From: Heterobasidion occidentale
Taxonomy: Eukaryota; Basidiomycota; Agaricomycetes; Russulales; Bondarzewiaceae
DNA: 64,000 nt
NCBI GenBank assembly: GCA_039111635.1
Contig: JBCAQO010000007.1
Span: 2,852,001-2,916,000 of the forward strand
Direction: 5' to 3'
Shown: positions 12,601 to 23,871 of the stretch, piece by piece
Numbering within the stretch: the first letter of the stretch is position 1
Layout of the letters: each line of letters begins with the position of its first letter
Position numbers and translations under genes: made by a program
Notes under the pieces: generated by a model
Told to the model about the DNA's origin: nothing
Seen by the model: the letters and a program-made list of their open reading frames with translations, nothing else
Database searches by the model: none

Positions 12601-13682
12601 ATGTGAAGTTTTGCCATGGAGCGTATGTTATCATCAGTTTCTCAGTCAATCGCAATCCGGTAAGTTCTGCCCTCTTCCTGCTTCGTCTGGAATTACATGA
12701 CTAAACAAATAGTCCTTCGCTAGGCTCTCTAGCCTTCATATCAGATCATACATCCCCATGCCTATACATTCCAAACCTGTTATAATGCACTAATCTTGAC
12801 AATAAACTCGTATGCTGATCAGAAAGGCGAATACATGTTGTGCAACGAGACAGAAGTACGTGCACTTACATTTGATGGTAAACTCATCACAACAGACCTT
12901 ATCCAGAGCGCCAATTACTCAGTAAGCCTTCGGGTTCTATGTTTAAAACGAGCAACTCATGTTTTCCTTCATGACTGATCGGAAGTGTCACTTTTGCCCT
13001 TAGCACGCCCCTGTGGTGTTCAATCATACCATTGTATAGGTGACGACGCCCTGCGGCATCTGTCTGTGATGACTATGCGAGCTCCAACCTCTGGCTGCCA
13101 ACGACAGTAACGTACATAGCTTATATGAAGGATGACACAGACATACTGGTAACGAGTGAAGCCGTTTCCTCCCGAATCGCACCCTGTGAGAGTGCTTAGA
13201 AGTCTATGCGCCAAGAATACCTCTTAATCTAGATGCTATTTGCAAACCGCATCAGATCTCACCTCAAAGTACGTTCAACCTCCCAATGAACGTCGGGCCA
13301 TCGGTCATCTGATTGGCAAGCTGTGGGATGAGTGCCCCAAGCTAGCCCAAGCTCTTGCATCTAGACATTACAGGGAGGCCCGGATCATGACTAGAACATG
13401 GTCCGCCCGGGCCTGGAAGCAAGGAATCATATCGAGGTGCTTGGATTGGTGAGCGCGATGGGTGGACTGGGGCAGGTGATGTTTGTCGGGCCAGTCGGAT
13501 GTTGTTCAGGGGGACCTGATCAGGTGAGTCGAAATAGTGACGTCGCCTCTTCGGCAGTCCGCCGTCAACCTCCTATTGAATGTCGTTCCTTAGCACATTC
13601 TTCCTAAAGGCCACAACGTTTAGCTCTATATAAACAAGATCATCCCCTGCCATGGTCCAGGTCGTTCTTAAGTATCGCAACC
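12601..13682. other. Intergenic, no gene recognised
   Basis: About 1.1 kb separates the antiporter and the AflY-like gene. Short open frames at 12796-12978 (contains GEYMLCNETEVRALTFDG) and 13240-13452 (contains PNERRAIGHLIGKLWDECPK) could be relics or exons of something unrecognised. I cannot join them into a gene. A TATA box for the next gene lies at 13627. Confidence 0.4.
13627..13634 (+). promoter_or_regulatory. TATA box of the AflY-like gene
   Basis: TATATAAA lies 56 nt upstream of the ATG at 13683, in a short AT-rich patch. The spacing implies a very short 5' leader. Confidence 0.6.
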
Positions 13683-15518
13683 ATGGCATCGTCGCCGTCA
13701 CAGGCCACGGATAACTCGCTTGACAAACTATTCTCGCTTCCTCTCGCTAAGGGTAGCATTGCGCTTCCTGGGATCTCTCACCAGAGTTCGAAGAAACTCC
13801 TCGAGCTAGTAAAGGAAGACTACGAGAAATGGCACGTCTACTTCGACGTCCGCGGGTTCCACAAGTATGTTGCATTGTTGCCTGGCTCAAAAAAAAAAGA
13901 CACAGTACTGATATCATTTCGCAGCCATTTAACGCACCATCTATACGCCATATATGATCTGGGAGCTCCTCCCTCTCTAATTGAAGCTGTGAACAAGACG
14001 CACCAGTACCAGATTCCAGCCTTCAAAGGACCGGAACCTATCACCGAAGACAATTTCGTTGACCACCTTGGCGACCACAAGCGAGTGAAATCTATAATTC
14101 CAACGTCCTTGATCTATACTAATCAACCATCTATGTGCAGATTCTACGCATCCTATCTCGCCTTCTTCTCCAGCTATCTCATCACGCACACCCCCACGCA
14201 AGCGATGGAGCGTTTTATCTTCTCGCTTGAGGCCAATTATAAACCCGATCTGAAGGATGGGCAAAATCAGCCTGCGATGTTGGATCGCTTTCACTCTGGT
14301 CTTCTACATCCCTTGATTCATCTTGGTTATGGTTTGGAGTTCGGAGTCCTCGGTCAAGTTGCTGAAGGTGAGAGGTCATGAGCAGTGGGCGGACATTATC
14401 AACGACCAGTCCCCTCGAATCACCCAAGGTTCTCATTGTTGATCACTCTGGTAGGACTTGCTCAATGCGCAATCCATCCTTCCGGTCAGACAGCAATTTT
14501 TCCCGACTCAATCTTCACCGCATCTCTCGCAGACACCGACTCGCTCTTGAGTAATATCGCTTCGCGTCTTTCTCTCTCACCTCTCCAATCCAGTGTTGCC
14601 ACGCCACTGAGGCCATCGTTCGCCTTTTGGCGTCAACTTCTCGATGATCCTTCGCTTGCCCCAGAGGCAGACGTCAATTCCGCATATCCACATGTACTCA
14701 AAATTAAGGGCAAGCATGTCTATGATCTCGTCTCAGCATGGTACGACAGTTGGTTGAAGGGCGCAGAGAGCGAGGCTGAGGTTGAGAGGAGGCTCGAGTC
14801 GATGCTTGAGGAGGTCATCATCGGAAACGTACTGTGGTTTGGCGTCGGTGGATGGGCAGGGCGTGGAAAGAATGGCGCAGGAAAAGAAATCAACGCCGAC
14901 TTTTTCTGTACGTCACTTTCATATTCATCACTCTACGTTCGCTCACTCACCACCGCCCAAATGTCCAGCATGCATCTTGTGACCTCTGCCCTTTTCCTCC
15001 CAATCTACATTCTCCCGACTTCGTCCCCACAATCACCACGTCTTTCACTTCCTCACCGGCTTCTGCTCTTGCGAAGCTTTCTCGCGACGTCCGCCGTCTG
15101 GTATATCGCGCGGGGCCGTCCCTCCCTTCCGATAGCCTCATTCTATATCTCGACCACCTCCCACCTGAGTGCCCCCGTCCCTCCCGAGCGCAGGACCACC
15201 GTTCCCATCACCGAGCGCCCTCCCGCCGCCTGGCCTGGCGAGGTTGTGCTTTCCGGACCGAACCCGTGGATGAGAATCCTGCAGGACACGCTGGTCCACC
15301 CGAACGAGCACCTGTGCAAGCTGCAGCGTGCCCTCGCGTACTTTGCGCAGAGATATGGTGATCGCGAGGCGGGCTACTACGCTTCGGGGCTGGATGGAGC
15401 GGAAGTGCTTGATGGGACTCTCTTTGTGCGCATCGCGGGCTTGGTACAGGAGCGGATGGGTTGGGCGAATGAAGGTAAGGAACTGGGCATATGGGACCGG
15501 GGTGGGTTCTTCCAGTGA
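13683..15518 (+). CDS. AflY / questin-oxidase-like (DUF4243) oxidoreductase
   Basis: The family includes AflY of aflatoxin synthesis and GedK questin oxidase, which cleave anthraquinone rings in a Baeyer-Villiger-like step. Five exons are joined here. Diagnostic stretches are HLTHHLYAIYDLGAPPSLI early, FYASYLAFFSSYL, HSGLLHPLIHLGYGLEFG, then ADFFCTMHLVTSALFLP and a C-terminal AYFAQRYGDREAGYYASG with LDGTLFVRIAGLVQERMGW. The second intron (14081-14140) works in frame only with a GC donor. The fourth (14912-14968) is 57 nt and stop-free, so the frame also reads through it. Many agaricomycetes carry members outside gene clusters. No polyketide synthase is nearby, so a secondary-metabolite role is not supported by context. 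Confidence 0.85.
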
Positions 15519-15799
15519 GCGATAGGAAAACAATCGAATGTATGAGTGTAATGTACATATGCCGAGCTGAACGTCATTGTCGCGTCCCACCGTTCATGGC
15601 TGGAGGCACTATGCCGTCCGCTACGGCACCGAGTGCCCGGCTTGGTATACGTGCGTTCTGACGGGTCAAACTTTGGCGGCCTCTTTCCTTCTCTCATCGT
15701 AAACACTCCCCCATGTATCGTAAAATGATTGATAGCGCACCATCAGGGGGAACTCACACAAGATAGGAGCAAAAGATAATGTCGGAGAGTGCGCAAAAA
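15519..15799. other. Short 3' flank of the AflY-like gene
   Basis: This is the downstream region between the oxidoreductase stop and the tRNA. No gene is seen. Confidence 0.5.
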
Positions 15800-15897
15800 T
15801 GGACAAATGGAGGATTGAACTCCAGACCTCACGCAATTACAGAACAGTCCAGGAACAGTCATGCGAAGCGTGCGCGCTACCACTGTGCCATTTGCCC
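15800..15897 (-). tRNA. tRNA-Ala (anticodon CGC) with a 26-nt intron
   Basis: Read on the minus strand, the acceptor stem GGGCAAA pairs with TTTGTCC, followed by an A discriminator. The D-arm region is GCACAGTGGTAGCGC. The anticodon stem CACGC pairs with GCGTG around a loop starting TTCGCA, which places CGC at 34-36. The T-arm TGGAGTTCAATCCTCCA is perfect. Between positions 37 and 38 a 26-nt insert (plus-strand 15836-15861) sits at the canonical tRNA intron site. The gene is isolated at the edge of a long gene-poor stretch. Confidence 0.88.
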
Positions 15898-18715
15898 GAT
15901 ACTAAAATTGTCACAAAACCGTTTATATACGGACAGCTACTCATTGGTAGCGCTGTGCATTACATGTCTTTTGAGCGAATTGTCTGTGGTATGCGTCATC
16001 CATATCTAAGAATTTGAAGGATTCATACCCTGCTCATGTCCGAGATCTCGAGAGCATTATCAAACCTCACAAATCTCATATGTTGTTTTGGACACGAGCT
16101 TCTTATTCAGTTGGTTCAAATTACCGCTTCCTCCCTTGACTCTGGGACTTTGCGTTGCCAAGAGGGTACACGGTAACACGGCGGCTGCCAGGAGAGTCAA
16201 CGGATCATGATCAGGACGGAGGAGCAGGGCGTGGGCATGCGCGGCTAGCGCGATCATATCGAGAACGCGCAGGACACGGTGCGTTTAGCCTCAGGTTGGT
16301 GGCACTGGGGCGTTGCCAGTGTATTGATGGATGTATCGAGCGCGCGAGCGGGACACTGGAGCAGATGATCCGATGGTACGTGCGCCCACCCCTGTCCCGC
16401 GTCCGCGCCGAGGCCTGCATCCTGGCAGTCGCTTCTGACCCCGCCCAATCCACCTGCCGCGAGCGACGCGCCCGGACGATGTACCCGCAGCACGTCATCT
16501 CGGGTGCCACCATCATGCTCGTACTCACCATTGACATCAACCTCTGAGAGAAGGTCCACTAGACTGTGCATGTAAACTTGACAGGCTTCGACCTTCAGTG
16601 GATAGATTCACCTGGCTGGACTCCGAATATTGTGAAAGATTGTAAGCACCTGCCAGACTTCCCTGGTGAGCACTCATACATAACAGCGCCATGCCCTGAT
16701 GAGGAGCCGACTGCAGCTCAAGACTCCACACATGCTCATGACATGTTCATTCTAGGGTCAGCGTCATTTCTCACTTCATGGATGAAATAATGGGAGACAC
16801 AGAGGCGCCAGAGTGGAGCTCCGGCGTCTCTTGTTCTACTTACAGACGCAGCAGCAATTAAACAGTCCGTGCCAGTAGCATGACTCCCTCGAATATCGAG
16901 TATGACGATCAAGGAATTGTGATGTCCGTGTGCCCATGCGAAGAGAAAAGGCTATGCTTACAACAAGATGGTACAATATGAGACTACAGTCAAAGAGATA
17001 TGATCCTGGTACTGGTCCGCGCCAGAAAAAGCTTAGAATCATGCATGCATGGGAGCGGATGGTGAGACGTACCGCGCTCACCCATGTAATCGTCACGAAC
17101 TACCTCCGCGAGCAGATGTCATCGGTGCTCGTCCCACCGGTTGCTCAGTTTTGAGAAGCGGCGCTGTTTCGCTATCAACGTCTGGGGGGGTACTTGCTTG
17201 CAGATCCGCCCCGCGATCGCAGTCGCACTGGCCTGAACAACACCGACACGAGCAGAGATGCTGTGTGCATTCATGACCTATAGGCGATGAGGTCAGTATT
17301 GCTTCGCTCCTATATGACGGTGTGAGTTACGCACGAACAGTGGTCCAGTCAACACAGATGCCTGTACACACGTCGAGGCAAGCGATGAGGCATATTGAGC
17401 AACATGCACCTAGAGGGTCATCGGACATGGAATGAGAGGAATTGTGTTCATGAATGCTCTGGTAATGCAGGAATAGCCGACATCTCATCTGGATTTCAAT
17501 CTCCGCAATGCAGTAAGCGGGCCTACTTTGTCAACGGCAACTTCATCACGAATCTCTCAGCAACGACATGAGCGACCTAGAGACGAGAGACCTTCAAGAT
17601 AGGACAAAGCGCTGAAGCTACTCATCGGTTGTAGCGCCTTGTGCAGCCTTGTGCACGCTGTATACTGATCTCGGTCTTTGCGGGCATCGTGTTGTCTACG
17701 AGCGCTGGCAGGATCTTTGTGAGGCTTACTCTGGCTTACTGTCCACTCGACCGATCCAGGATCCATGGCGCTCGACTTTGACGATGTGTTCAGCTGTGTT
17801 CAGCTAGTATTGTGTCATCGGAGACTGTTGACTGGCCCTCGTTCAAGGCCTTTCTATCTCGCAGTTTGTAACGGATGTGAATGCTTGACCGCCGACTCGC
17901 CGCACGGCTTCAATACCTTGCAAGAATTCCTCTTCTCTTATGGTAAATTGCACACATCATGAGTGAGTGAATACCAGGCTGTCCTTGCAGGTTGATGATA
18001 TTTTGTCCGTCGCCCGTAGCTAACCTCGATCGGCGCTCACATCACTTGCCGAAATTGCACTTCACGCCGTATAGTTTCAAGACTGTCGGATTCGCGAATG
18101 GATTTGCTCCAGAGTGGACTCCTGGAGATTGAATCACAACTTGCAACGGTAGAAGTATGGCGTTGATCACGGTCTACGTCGAATTTACGCACAGAAACAG
18201 CAAACGTGATTTTGCGTTCACCTTATTGACGAATAGTCGGTAACCCCTCGACGGAGATCTGTGAGTTTAGGAGACTCGGACTCGGGAATGGCATCGGCTG
18301 AGGGAAATAACCAGCTCCACACCATGACCCAGTTGCAAGATGTAAGTAAGCAGACGTCCTTCCTCGTCGCTACGTCTTTGAGGGACTCACGTAGGCCTCT
18401 TTCCTCCGCACCTGCATCAAGCATTCCAAACCTCATTCAATTGCAGCGTATTTTAACAGTACTATCTCTACAATACAATGACCCGATCGAAAAGACAGCG
18501 TGCCTAATTCGACGCCCAGCGCGTTGACCTGCCTGTAAAAGTCTAGGTGACGTACACTGAGACTCGAGAATCCCCCCACCCTTTCCCCATGGGCCTCCTA
18601 TGAACCATCGATTATCACCATTTATCAGCGAGCAAGGCAACTGCAAGGCAACGCAGATCAAGACAGATCATAGCCGTTTCTCGTCACTGAGCGCCACTGA
18701 CCGAGGCAAAAAGCG

Positions 18716-18733
18716 GCCGGCGGCACCGCCGGC
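18716..18733. repeat. Short perfect inverted repeat
   Basis: GCCGGCGG and CCGCCGGC, separated by CA, form a GC-rich 8-bp stem. A related CCGGTACGCCGG lies about 40 bp downstream. It could be a protein-binding palindrome; it is too short to be a mobile-element end by itself. Confidence 0.5.
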
Positions 18734-19064
18734 GAGAAATATTACGTGACCGAGTCCTCCGCTAGGCACCGGTACGCCGGTAAGGCAACTGCAACGCCTG
18801 TTCGTCTACCCCTCTGAGATCGGCAGACATCAACTCAGGAGACGATATTGCAACACTTTTATCAACTGCTCAACTATCAATGATGCATCATCAAGCATTG
18901 CCATGCCGTGGAGGGGAAGAACGAGGGTGTGTCGCGCGGCATGGGTGCAGCGAGCTGTGACAAGGTTCTACCCTGGTTTATTTTTGGCGCTGATCTATTC
19001 ATAGTAGGCATGGCACACGGGACCGCTGCAGGCGTTTTGGCATCACGGAGCAAATGTCAGAGCC

Positions 19065-19071
19065 TATAAAT
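19065..19071 (+). promoter_or_regulatory. TATA box of the chitin deacetylase gene
   Basis: TATAAAT lies about 190 nt upstream of the ATG at 19262. A strongly CT-rich segment (about 19085-19135) separates them, as expected for a transcription start region. Confidence 0.55.
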
Positions 19072-19261
19072 CACCGGCCATGCTGCCCATCCTCCGTCCC
19101 TCCTCCCTCTCTCCATCACTCCCCCCGCCGACGTCCGCCAACTCGACGGCCAGCGCCTACACCGCGTTGCTCGTCGGACACGTCTTTTCCTGAAATTTCC
19201 GCCTCACGTCAACTCGGTTTTCCGTTTGCAACCCGCACCAGTCAAAACATAGCCGCTCGAA

Positions 19262-21644
19262 ATGCGGTTTCAAACACTCTTTACAGATACCCGCGCGTCT
19301 GCGCAAGCGCACGTTCTCCTCGTCGCATCCCTTGCCCTCGCTGCGTCCGCACAAGACCGCACGACCGAGAAGGGCGAGGCCTCCATAACCGGTACGTCGC
19401 CCCGTCGTCCAACGCCACCGCCGCTATCTCCCTCTCGACTTCGGTCATTACGGATAGAAATGACGACTTACCATCGTGTGGCCCACAGACCCCACGCAGG
19501 AGTGCACGCCGTATTATTACGCGCCGTCGGCCAACCTGATTCACAACTTTCCAACCATCTGGCAGCCCGCGACCATCCTCCCCACCGACACCGCCGCGCA
19601 GGCAAAATGGGCGAGCATTTCCAGTAGCGTCCCCACCAACATCCAACCTCGCGGCACCGCCATGGGCGACTTTTCCAACGTGACCTACGACACCGTCAAC
19701 GACCCCGCCTGCTGTGAGTGTCATTCTTCGTCGTCGTTCTTTTTTCTTTCTAGCGCGGTCATGCTACCCCGGCGTTGTGCTTCGTGAGCGTCGAGGGCGC
19801 TGGAAGTTCAAAGTTAAACATCTATTCGGAGCTTCCAGAAGCCGCCGAGCTCTGTTCTACGCCTCCCTTATTGGGGTTAGAGGTGCTGTCACTGGGGTTG
19901 CGGCGTTTGACCGTTTTTGTCATGGGTCGGCTGATTCGGTTTGCGTGGTGGGCGGCATCCATTTGTGAGATGCCGATCAGTTTGAGCGCTGTTTTATGCA
20001 TCTTTTTTCCTGTTCCCGTGCGTTGCGCTTCAAAATTTCTGTTGGACAGACATTAGCGCGCGCGTCGCGACGAGCCGCACGTTTCGCGTTCTCATACTTC
20101 TGCATACGGATATATCTTTGTTGACGGCTGGATCGCGTTCCTGATTTCTACCTCTTTGCAGGGTGGACCGCAAACAAATGTACAACGCCCAAGCTTGCCG
20201 GTCTCCAGCCCGATGTGTCGAGTGTCCCGGAGCCCAAGACGGTCGGGTACGGATTCGACGACGGCCCGAACTGCTCGCACAACGCATTCTACGACTACCT
20301 GCAGTCCAAGAACCAAAAGGCGACGATGTACTTCATCGGGAGCAACGTCATGGACTGGCCTCTTGAGGCACAGCGTGCGTTGACTGACGGCCACGAGATC
20401 TGTGTCCGTAAGTTGATCGGTTGTATCTGAATGTTGCTGGCTTGGCAAATTTCTGACGTGATGGGATCTGTCTGTGTGCTTGTTGGCGGGTCAGACACTT
20501 GGTCACATCGATACAGTGAGTGCCATCTTCCAAGACGTGCAGAATGGATGTTAATGCACCTTCGTTACTTAGTGACTTCGTTTTCAAGCCCAGACGCATT
20601 CGCAGAACTTTGGTACACGGTATGTTCGTATGATATATCGTGAGATGCAGCCGCTAATGTGCGCCACAGATGCAAGCGATCAAAGCCGTCACCGGCGTTA
20701 CGCCAACTTGCTGGCGGGTGCGCCTTCCCTCTCTTTGTCCATTCATCCTAAATTGACCGTTGCTCCATGTACCAGCCTCCATTTGGTGATGTCGATGTGA
20801 GCGCCTGTAGATCTGCTTGCATCATCGCACAAGCTGACCGCGTTGCCATTCCCTGATTGACATTGCAGGACCGCATCCGGGCGATCGCCAACGGGCTCGG
20901 GCTACAGACGATCCTGTGGAAGTACGACTCAAACGATTGGCGGGCCGGCGTCGGCGGTGTCACTGCTCAGGACGTTGACAACGACTACCAGTCGTTCATC
21001 AACAACGCCACGAGCGGCACCTTCAATACCGTATGTTCTTGCCCACTTTTCGATATGAACATTGTGTTGACGAAGGCTCGGGTGTCGCTACAGCAAGGTG
21101 GTATCATGCTCACGCACGAGCTGAATAACTTCACGATGTCCGAGGCCATGAAATACTATCCCATGCTCTCGAGCGCGTTCGCGGTAATTTTACTCGTTGA
21201 TCGTCATAACTATCAAAGTTGATCAAGTCTTTCTTGCTACGGCAGCATATCGTTCCTGTAGGTGTCGCGCTGAACAAGACGCAGCCCTACGTGGAGAGCA
21301 ACTACTCCCTGCCGTCATTTGCACAATGTGAGTATTCTATCCCGCTCCTTCAAACGCCTTCAGCTATCATCACACCTATAATTTGACTAACACGGCGATA
21401 TAAACAGACATTGCAGGGGACCTCCACCTCCAATGGCTCCTCGTCTACGGGCAGCTCGTCCACAGGCAGCTCGTCCGCTAGCTCGTCCAGCAGTGCTTCG
21501 AGTAGCTCCTCATCGTCCCACAGTGATACCTCAGGCGGTTCGGCGCAGGGAAGCTCGTCCGCTGCCTTACCCTCTACGCCGCTGCTCGGCGCGCGCTGGG
21601 CTATCATCGCTGGCGCGGGGCTGCTTGTGAGCCTCGCGCTCTGA
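19262..21644 (+). CDS. Chitin deacetylase (polysaccharide deacetylase, CE4), GPI-type
   Basis: The enzyme removes acetyl groups from cell-wall chitin to give chitosan. It has a signal peptide region (HVLLVASLALAASAQ). The CE4 motifs are visible: GYGFDDGPN (catalytic base and metal Asp), HTWSHRYM (metal His pair), WRPPFGDVDDR, and IMLTHEL. All exons join in frame except the last. The second intron (19714-20161) is 448 nt, far longer than the others, and is needed to give CWWTANKCTTPK. The C-terminus should be Ser/Gly-rich (SSSTGSSSTGSSSASSSS) ending in a hydrophobic GPI-signal-like helix AIIAGAGLLVSLAL. That tail is in another frame from YIAG because of an extra G in the run at 21416-21419. 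Extracellular, probably cell-wall or membrane anchored. Confidence 0.92.
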
Positions 21645-22930
21645 AACTGACCTCTGCCCGATACGTCCCACACCTGACAGACCGTCTGCGGACGCCCCCG
21701 CCTGGCATGAATGGACGGACTTCTAGACTGGACCAGACTGGACTGACGAACTCGCTCCTTTCTTAATCCACGACGTACTTTAGTTAGTATATCTGTTTAT
21801 TACCCTCGCCCGCTCTGAGATCTGTGCTCTCGGACGGCATACTTATTCATCCTGATACACCCCATAAATTTCGAGTACACATCACGCTGAGCCTGTGTGT
21901 TCTTAGCTCCGGCTCCTGCATATACCTCTCGATTTACGACGTCGTCACGTATACTCTTGCCTGTCGAACGCAACGGTTGACTCTACAGTAACCAGTAATG
22001 TGTCTATCTCTGTTTATCCTCAGAGCCAAGTTACAGAAAAGTTGACGTTGACTAGTGACTACCGCTTATATCCGACAACGAATCCGCGCAAGAGCTTTGA
22101 TGATGGTGATGATGATATCATTTTTATAGTAGCTAGCCTCAGGCCGCGAGGCGGCCTATGTCGCTACTTCCACTATGTAATTTACATGACAATGTCCAAG
22201 AATGCAGCCATGATACATGCAGAGAGAGGCCGTGAAAATGGCATTACACCTCCCAAAGTGGCTTGGGCGGGCGGGCGAAAGGACCTAATGAGCTCGGCGA
22301 TAGTGCTCGTATTGGTAAACATGGGTTGTCCGCGGACCATCATGACGTATGTCTTGGCTGTGTATTCCGGTGATGTATTTGTCGCCGCAGCGTTTCCGCG
22401 TTACAGCATCTTCTCCTTTCACTCGTCTTCCCACAACGAGGGCAGTCAACGCGTTACCGCCTCAGATTTTTTGGGATTTTCTCGAACGACAGCGTCGACA
22501 AGAAAGAATCAGATTTCTAGTATAGAGAACAGTGTTGGTGAGTGCGGATACTAAGTTATGTGTGAGCCGCTTATTGACGGCTGAATGTTGGGTTGTTCAT
22601 TGTTCGGCTGTGCTTTCATCGGGAACTTTGCATAACCCTTTAGGGAGCTGCAGCTAAAAACAGATTCAGATTCTCAAAGTCAGAACTTTCCTAGAAGAGT
22701 CATTGTGCTGCGAGCAGAACCCAATACGTCACCTTCGAATTTCGAGTTCATATAGCGGATATGGCAAAGTGGTATGATCTATACATCTCCCATCGCCTCA
22801 ATTAGGGGATTTTCTTGAGTGGAGCCATACTTACATTTCGCCCGTTTATCCCCGTGGCCGTCGTTCCTCCATACTGTCCGCCGAAATTCTAGGATCGACC
22901 TGTTCTCGCTTGTGCTCGTGCGTTCCCCAG
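21645..22930. other. Intergenic, no gene recognised
   Basis: The first part is the 3' flank of the deacetylase. A 184-codon open frame at 22000-22554 has no domain, biased composition or family likeness. A 5' exon of the small membrane protein downstream may hide here, for example before a donor-like GTGAGTGCGG near 22538, but I cannot place it. Confidence 0.4.
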
Positions 22931-23479
22931 TCACCCTATATCGAGCCTGGCTGTTTACATTCCTGTCTCCTCGGCGTTATCACTCAATTTTATCGAAAAA
23001 AAACTCTATGCGCAGACAATAACTCTGTTCCTCGGGGCAATAGTTGGCATCGTACTCCTTGTGCGACGTATCAGCGAGTTTGTCAACGCGACGAAAGCGT
23101 CGTACGTATCATCGCTCCATCCACCGCCCTCTTCCTCTCTCACCTCAACTTCGAATAGGTTGCAAGAAAAAGGTTGGACCGTGTCTAACCAGGGTGTCTC
23201 TGTACGCACTTCCAAGCGGTTTGACCGCGAAGACTACATCGACGCTACACAACGGTACGCGCGCCATCCCCGCATTGACGCGAACTTCCTGCTAATTCTC
23301 GCTATACACGGGATAGGGGCATCATGAAAGCCATGGGTGCGTCTAAATTTGGTCACGCCGCATCTGCGAGCACGACAAGCCTTAACGGCGAGGGCAACGC
23401 GGACGCGGATGCGGGCACCAAGAACGGCGGCACGGAACGCAAGAAGCGGAGCCTGCTCCGGCGTAACAAGGCCAAATGA
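22931..23479 (+). CDS. Small single-pass membrane protein, 5' end unresolved
   Basis: The visible part begins after an acceptor-like CCCCAG near 22930 and has no in-frame ATG, so a first exon is missing. It contains FIEKKLYAQTITLF and continues through GAIVGIVLLVRRI, one transmembrane helix. After an intron (donor at about 23102) come LQEKGWTVSNQGVSVRTSKR and FDREDYIDATQRG. A further intron leads to IMKAMGASKFGHAASAS and a basic C-terminus ERKKRSLLRRNKAK. The stop is TGA at 23477-23479. The conserved, charged core after the helix suggests a cytosolic or matrix-facing domain. Function unknown. Confidence 0.6.
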
Positions 23480-23871
23480 TTCATCATACACACGCGCAGA
23501 ATCTTTTATGAGGTGACATAGGGGTTTGTCGTATTGCTAACGCTCGCACACACTTGCTTTCATATCCGCTTGTCTCGTTTCGTTCGGTCTCGGTCTGTTT
23601 ATTCCTCGAGTTTATCTATTTATGGTGTCAATGGTTCGTCGCGGTGACGGTGTGAACTACATACGTTCAAATGGTGAAATTGCTCGTGTCAAGAATGGCT
23701 GATTTGACCGTTGATCAGACGTATACTAGTATATTGGATCGCCCGTGTCCTAACACATTTTTCCGGTAAGGCACACAATTCATTTCGCAGCCAAAAACAT
23801 TCGAATCCTTGAGGACTCTCAAGGAAGAGCGTATAACAGATGAAAATTGAAGTCCATGACAAAACACACCT
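23480..23871. other. Convergent 3' flanks
   Basis: This is shared downstream sequence of the small membrane protein and SEC13. It is AT-richer than the coding flanks and holds no gene. Confidence 0.5.

Larger units (their letters stand above)
15898..19261. other. Gene-poor 3.4-kb stretch
   Basis: I see no conserved protein here on either strand. Open frames such as 16155-16547 (plus) and 16254-16571 (minus) overlap each other in a locally GC-rich patch and resemble no family. The right end holds the chitin deacetylase promoter (TATA near 19065). A perfect inverted repeat is at 18716-18733. A non-coding RNA, lineage-specific small gene or degraded sequence all remain possible. Confidence 0.45.

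Noticed and set aside
8774..15518. A secondary-metabolite cluster (dioxygenase plus AflY-like enzyme)
   Set aside because: A Ca2+/H+ antiporter lies between them and there is no synthase, P450 or regulator nearby.
16155..16571. Overlapping open frames on both strands
   Set aside because: Neither resembles a family; local GC bias opens both.
19714..20161. Open frames inside the long chitin deacetylase intron
   Set aside because: Splicing across the whole stretch gives the conserved CWWTANKC; the frames are intronic.
22000..22554. 184-codon plus-strand open frame
   Set aside because: No domain, no family likeness and no splice context; it lies in a 3' flank and looks like chance.
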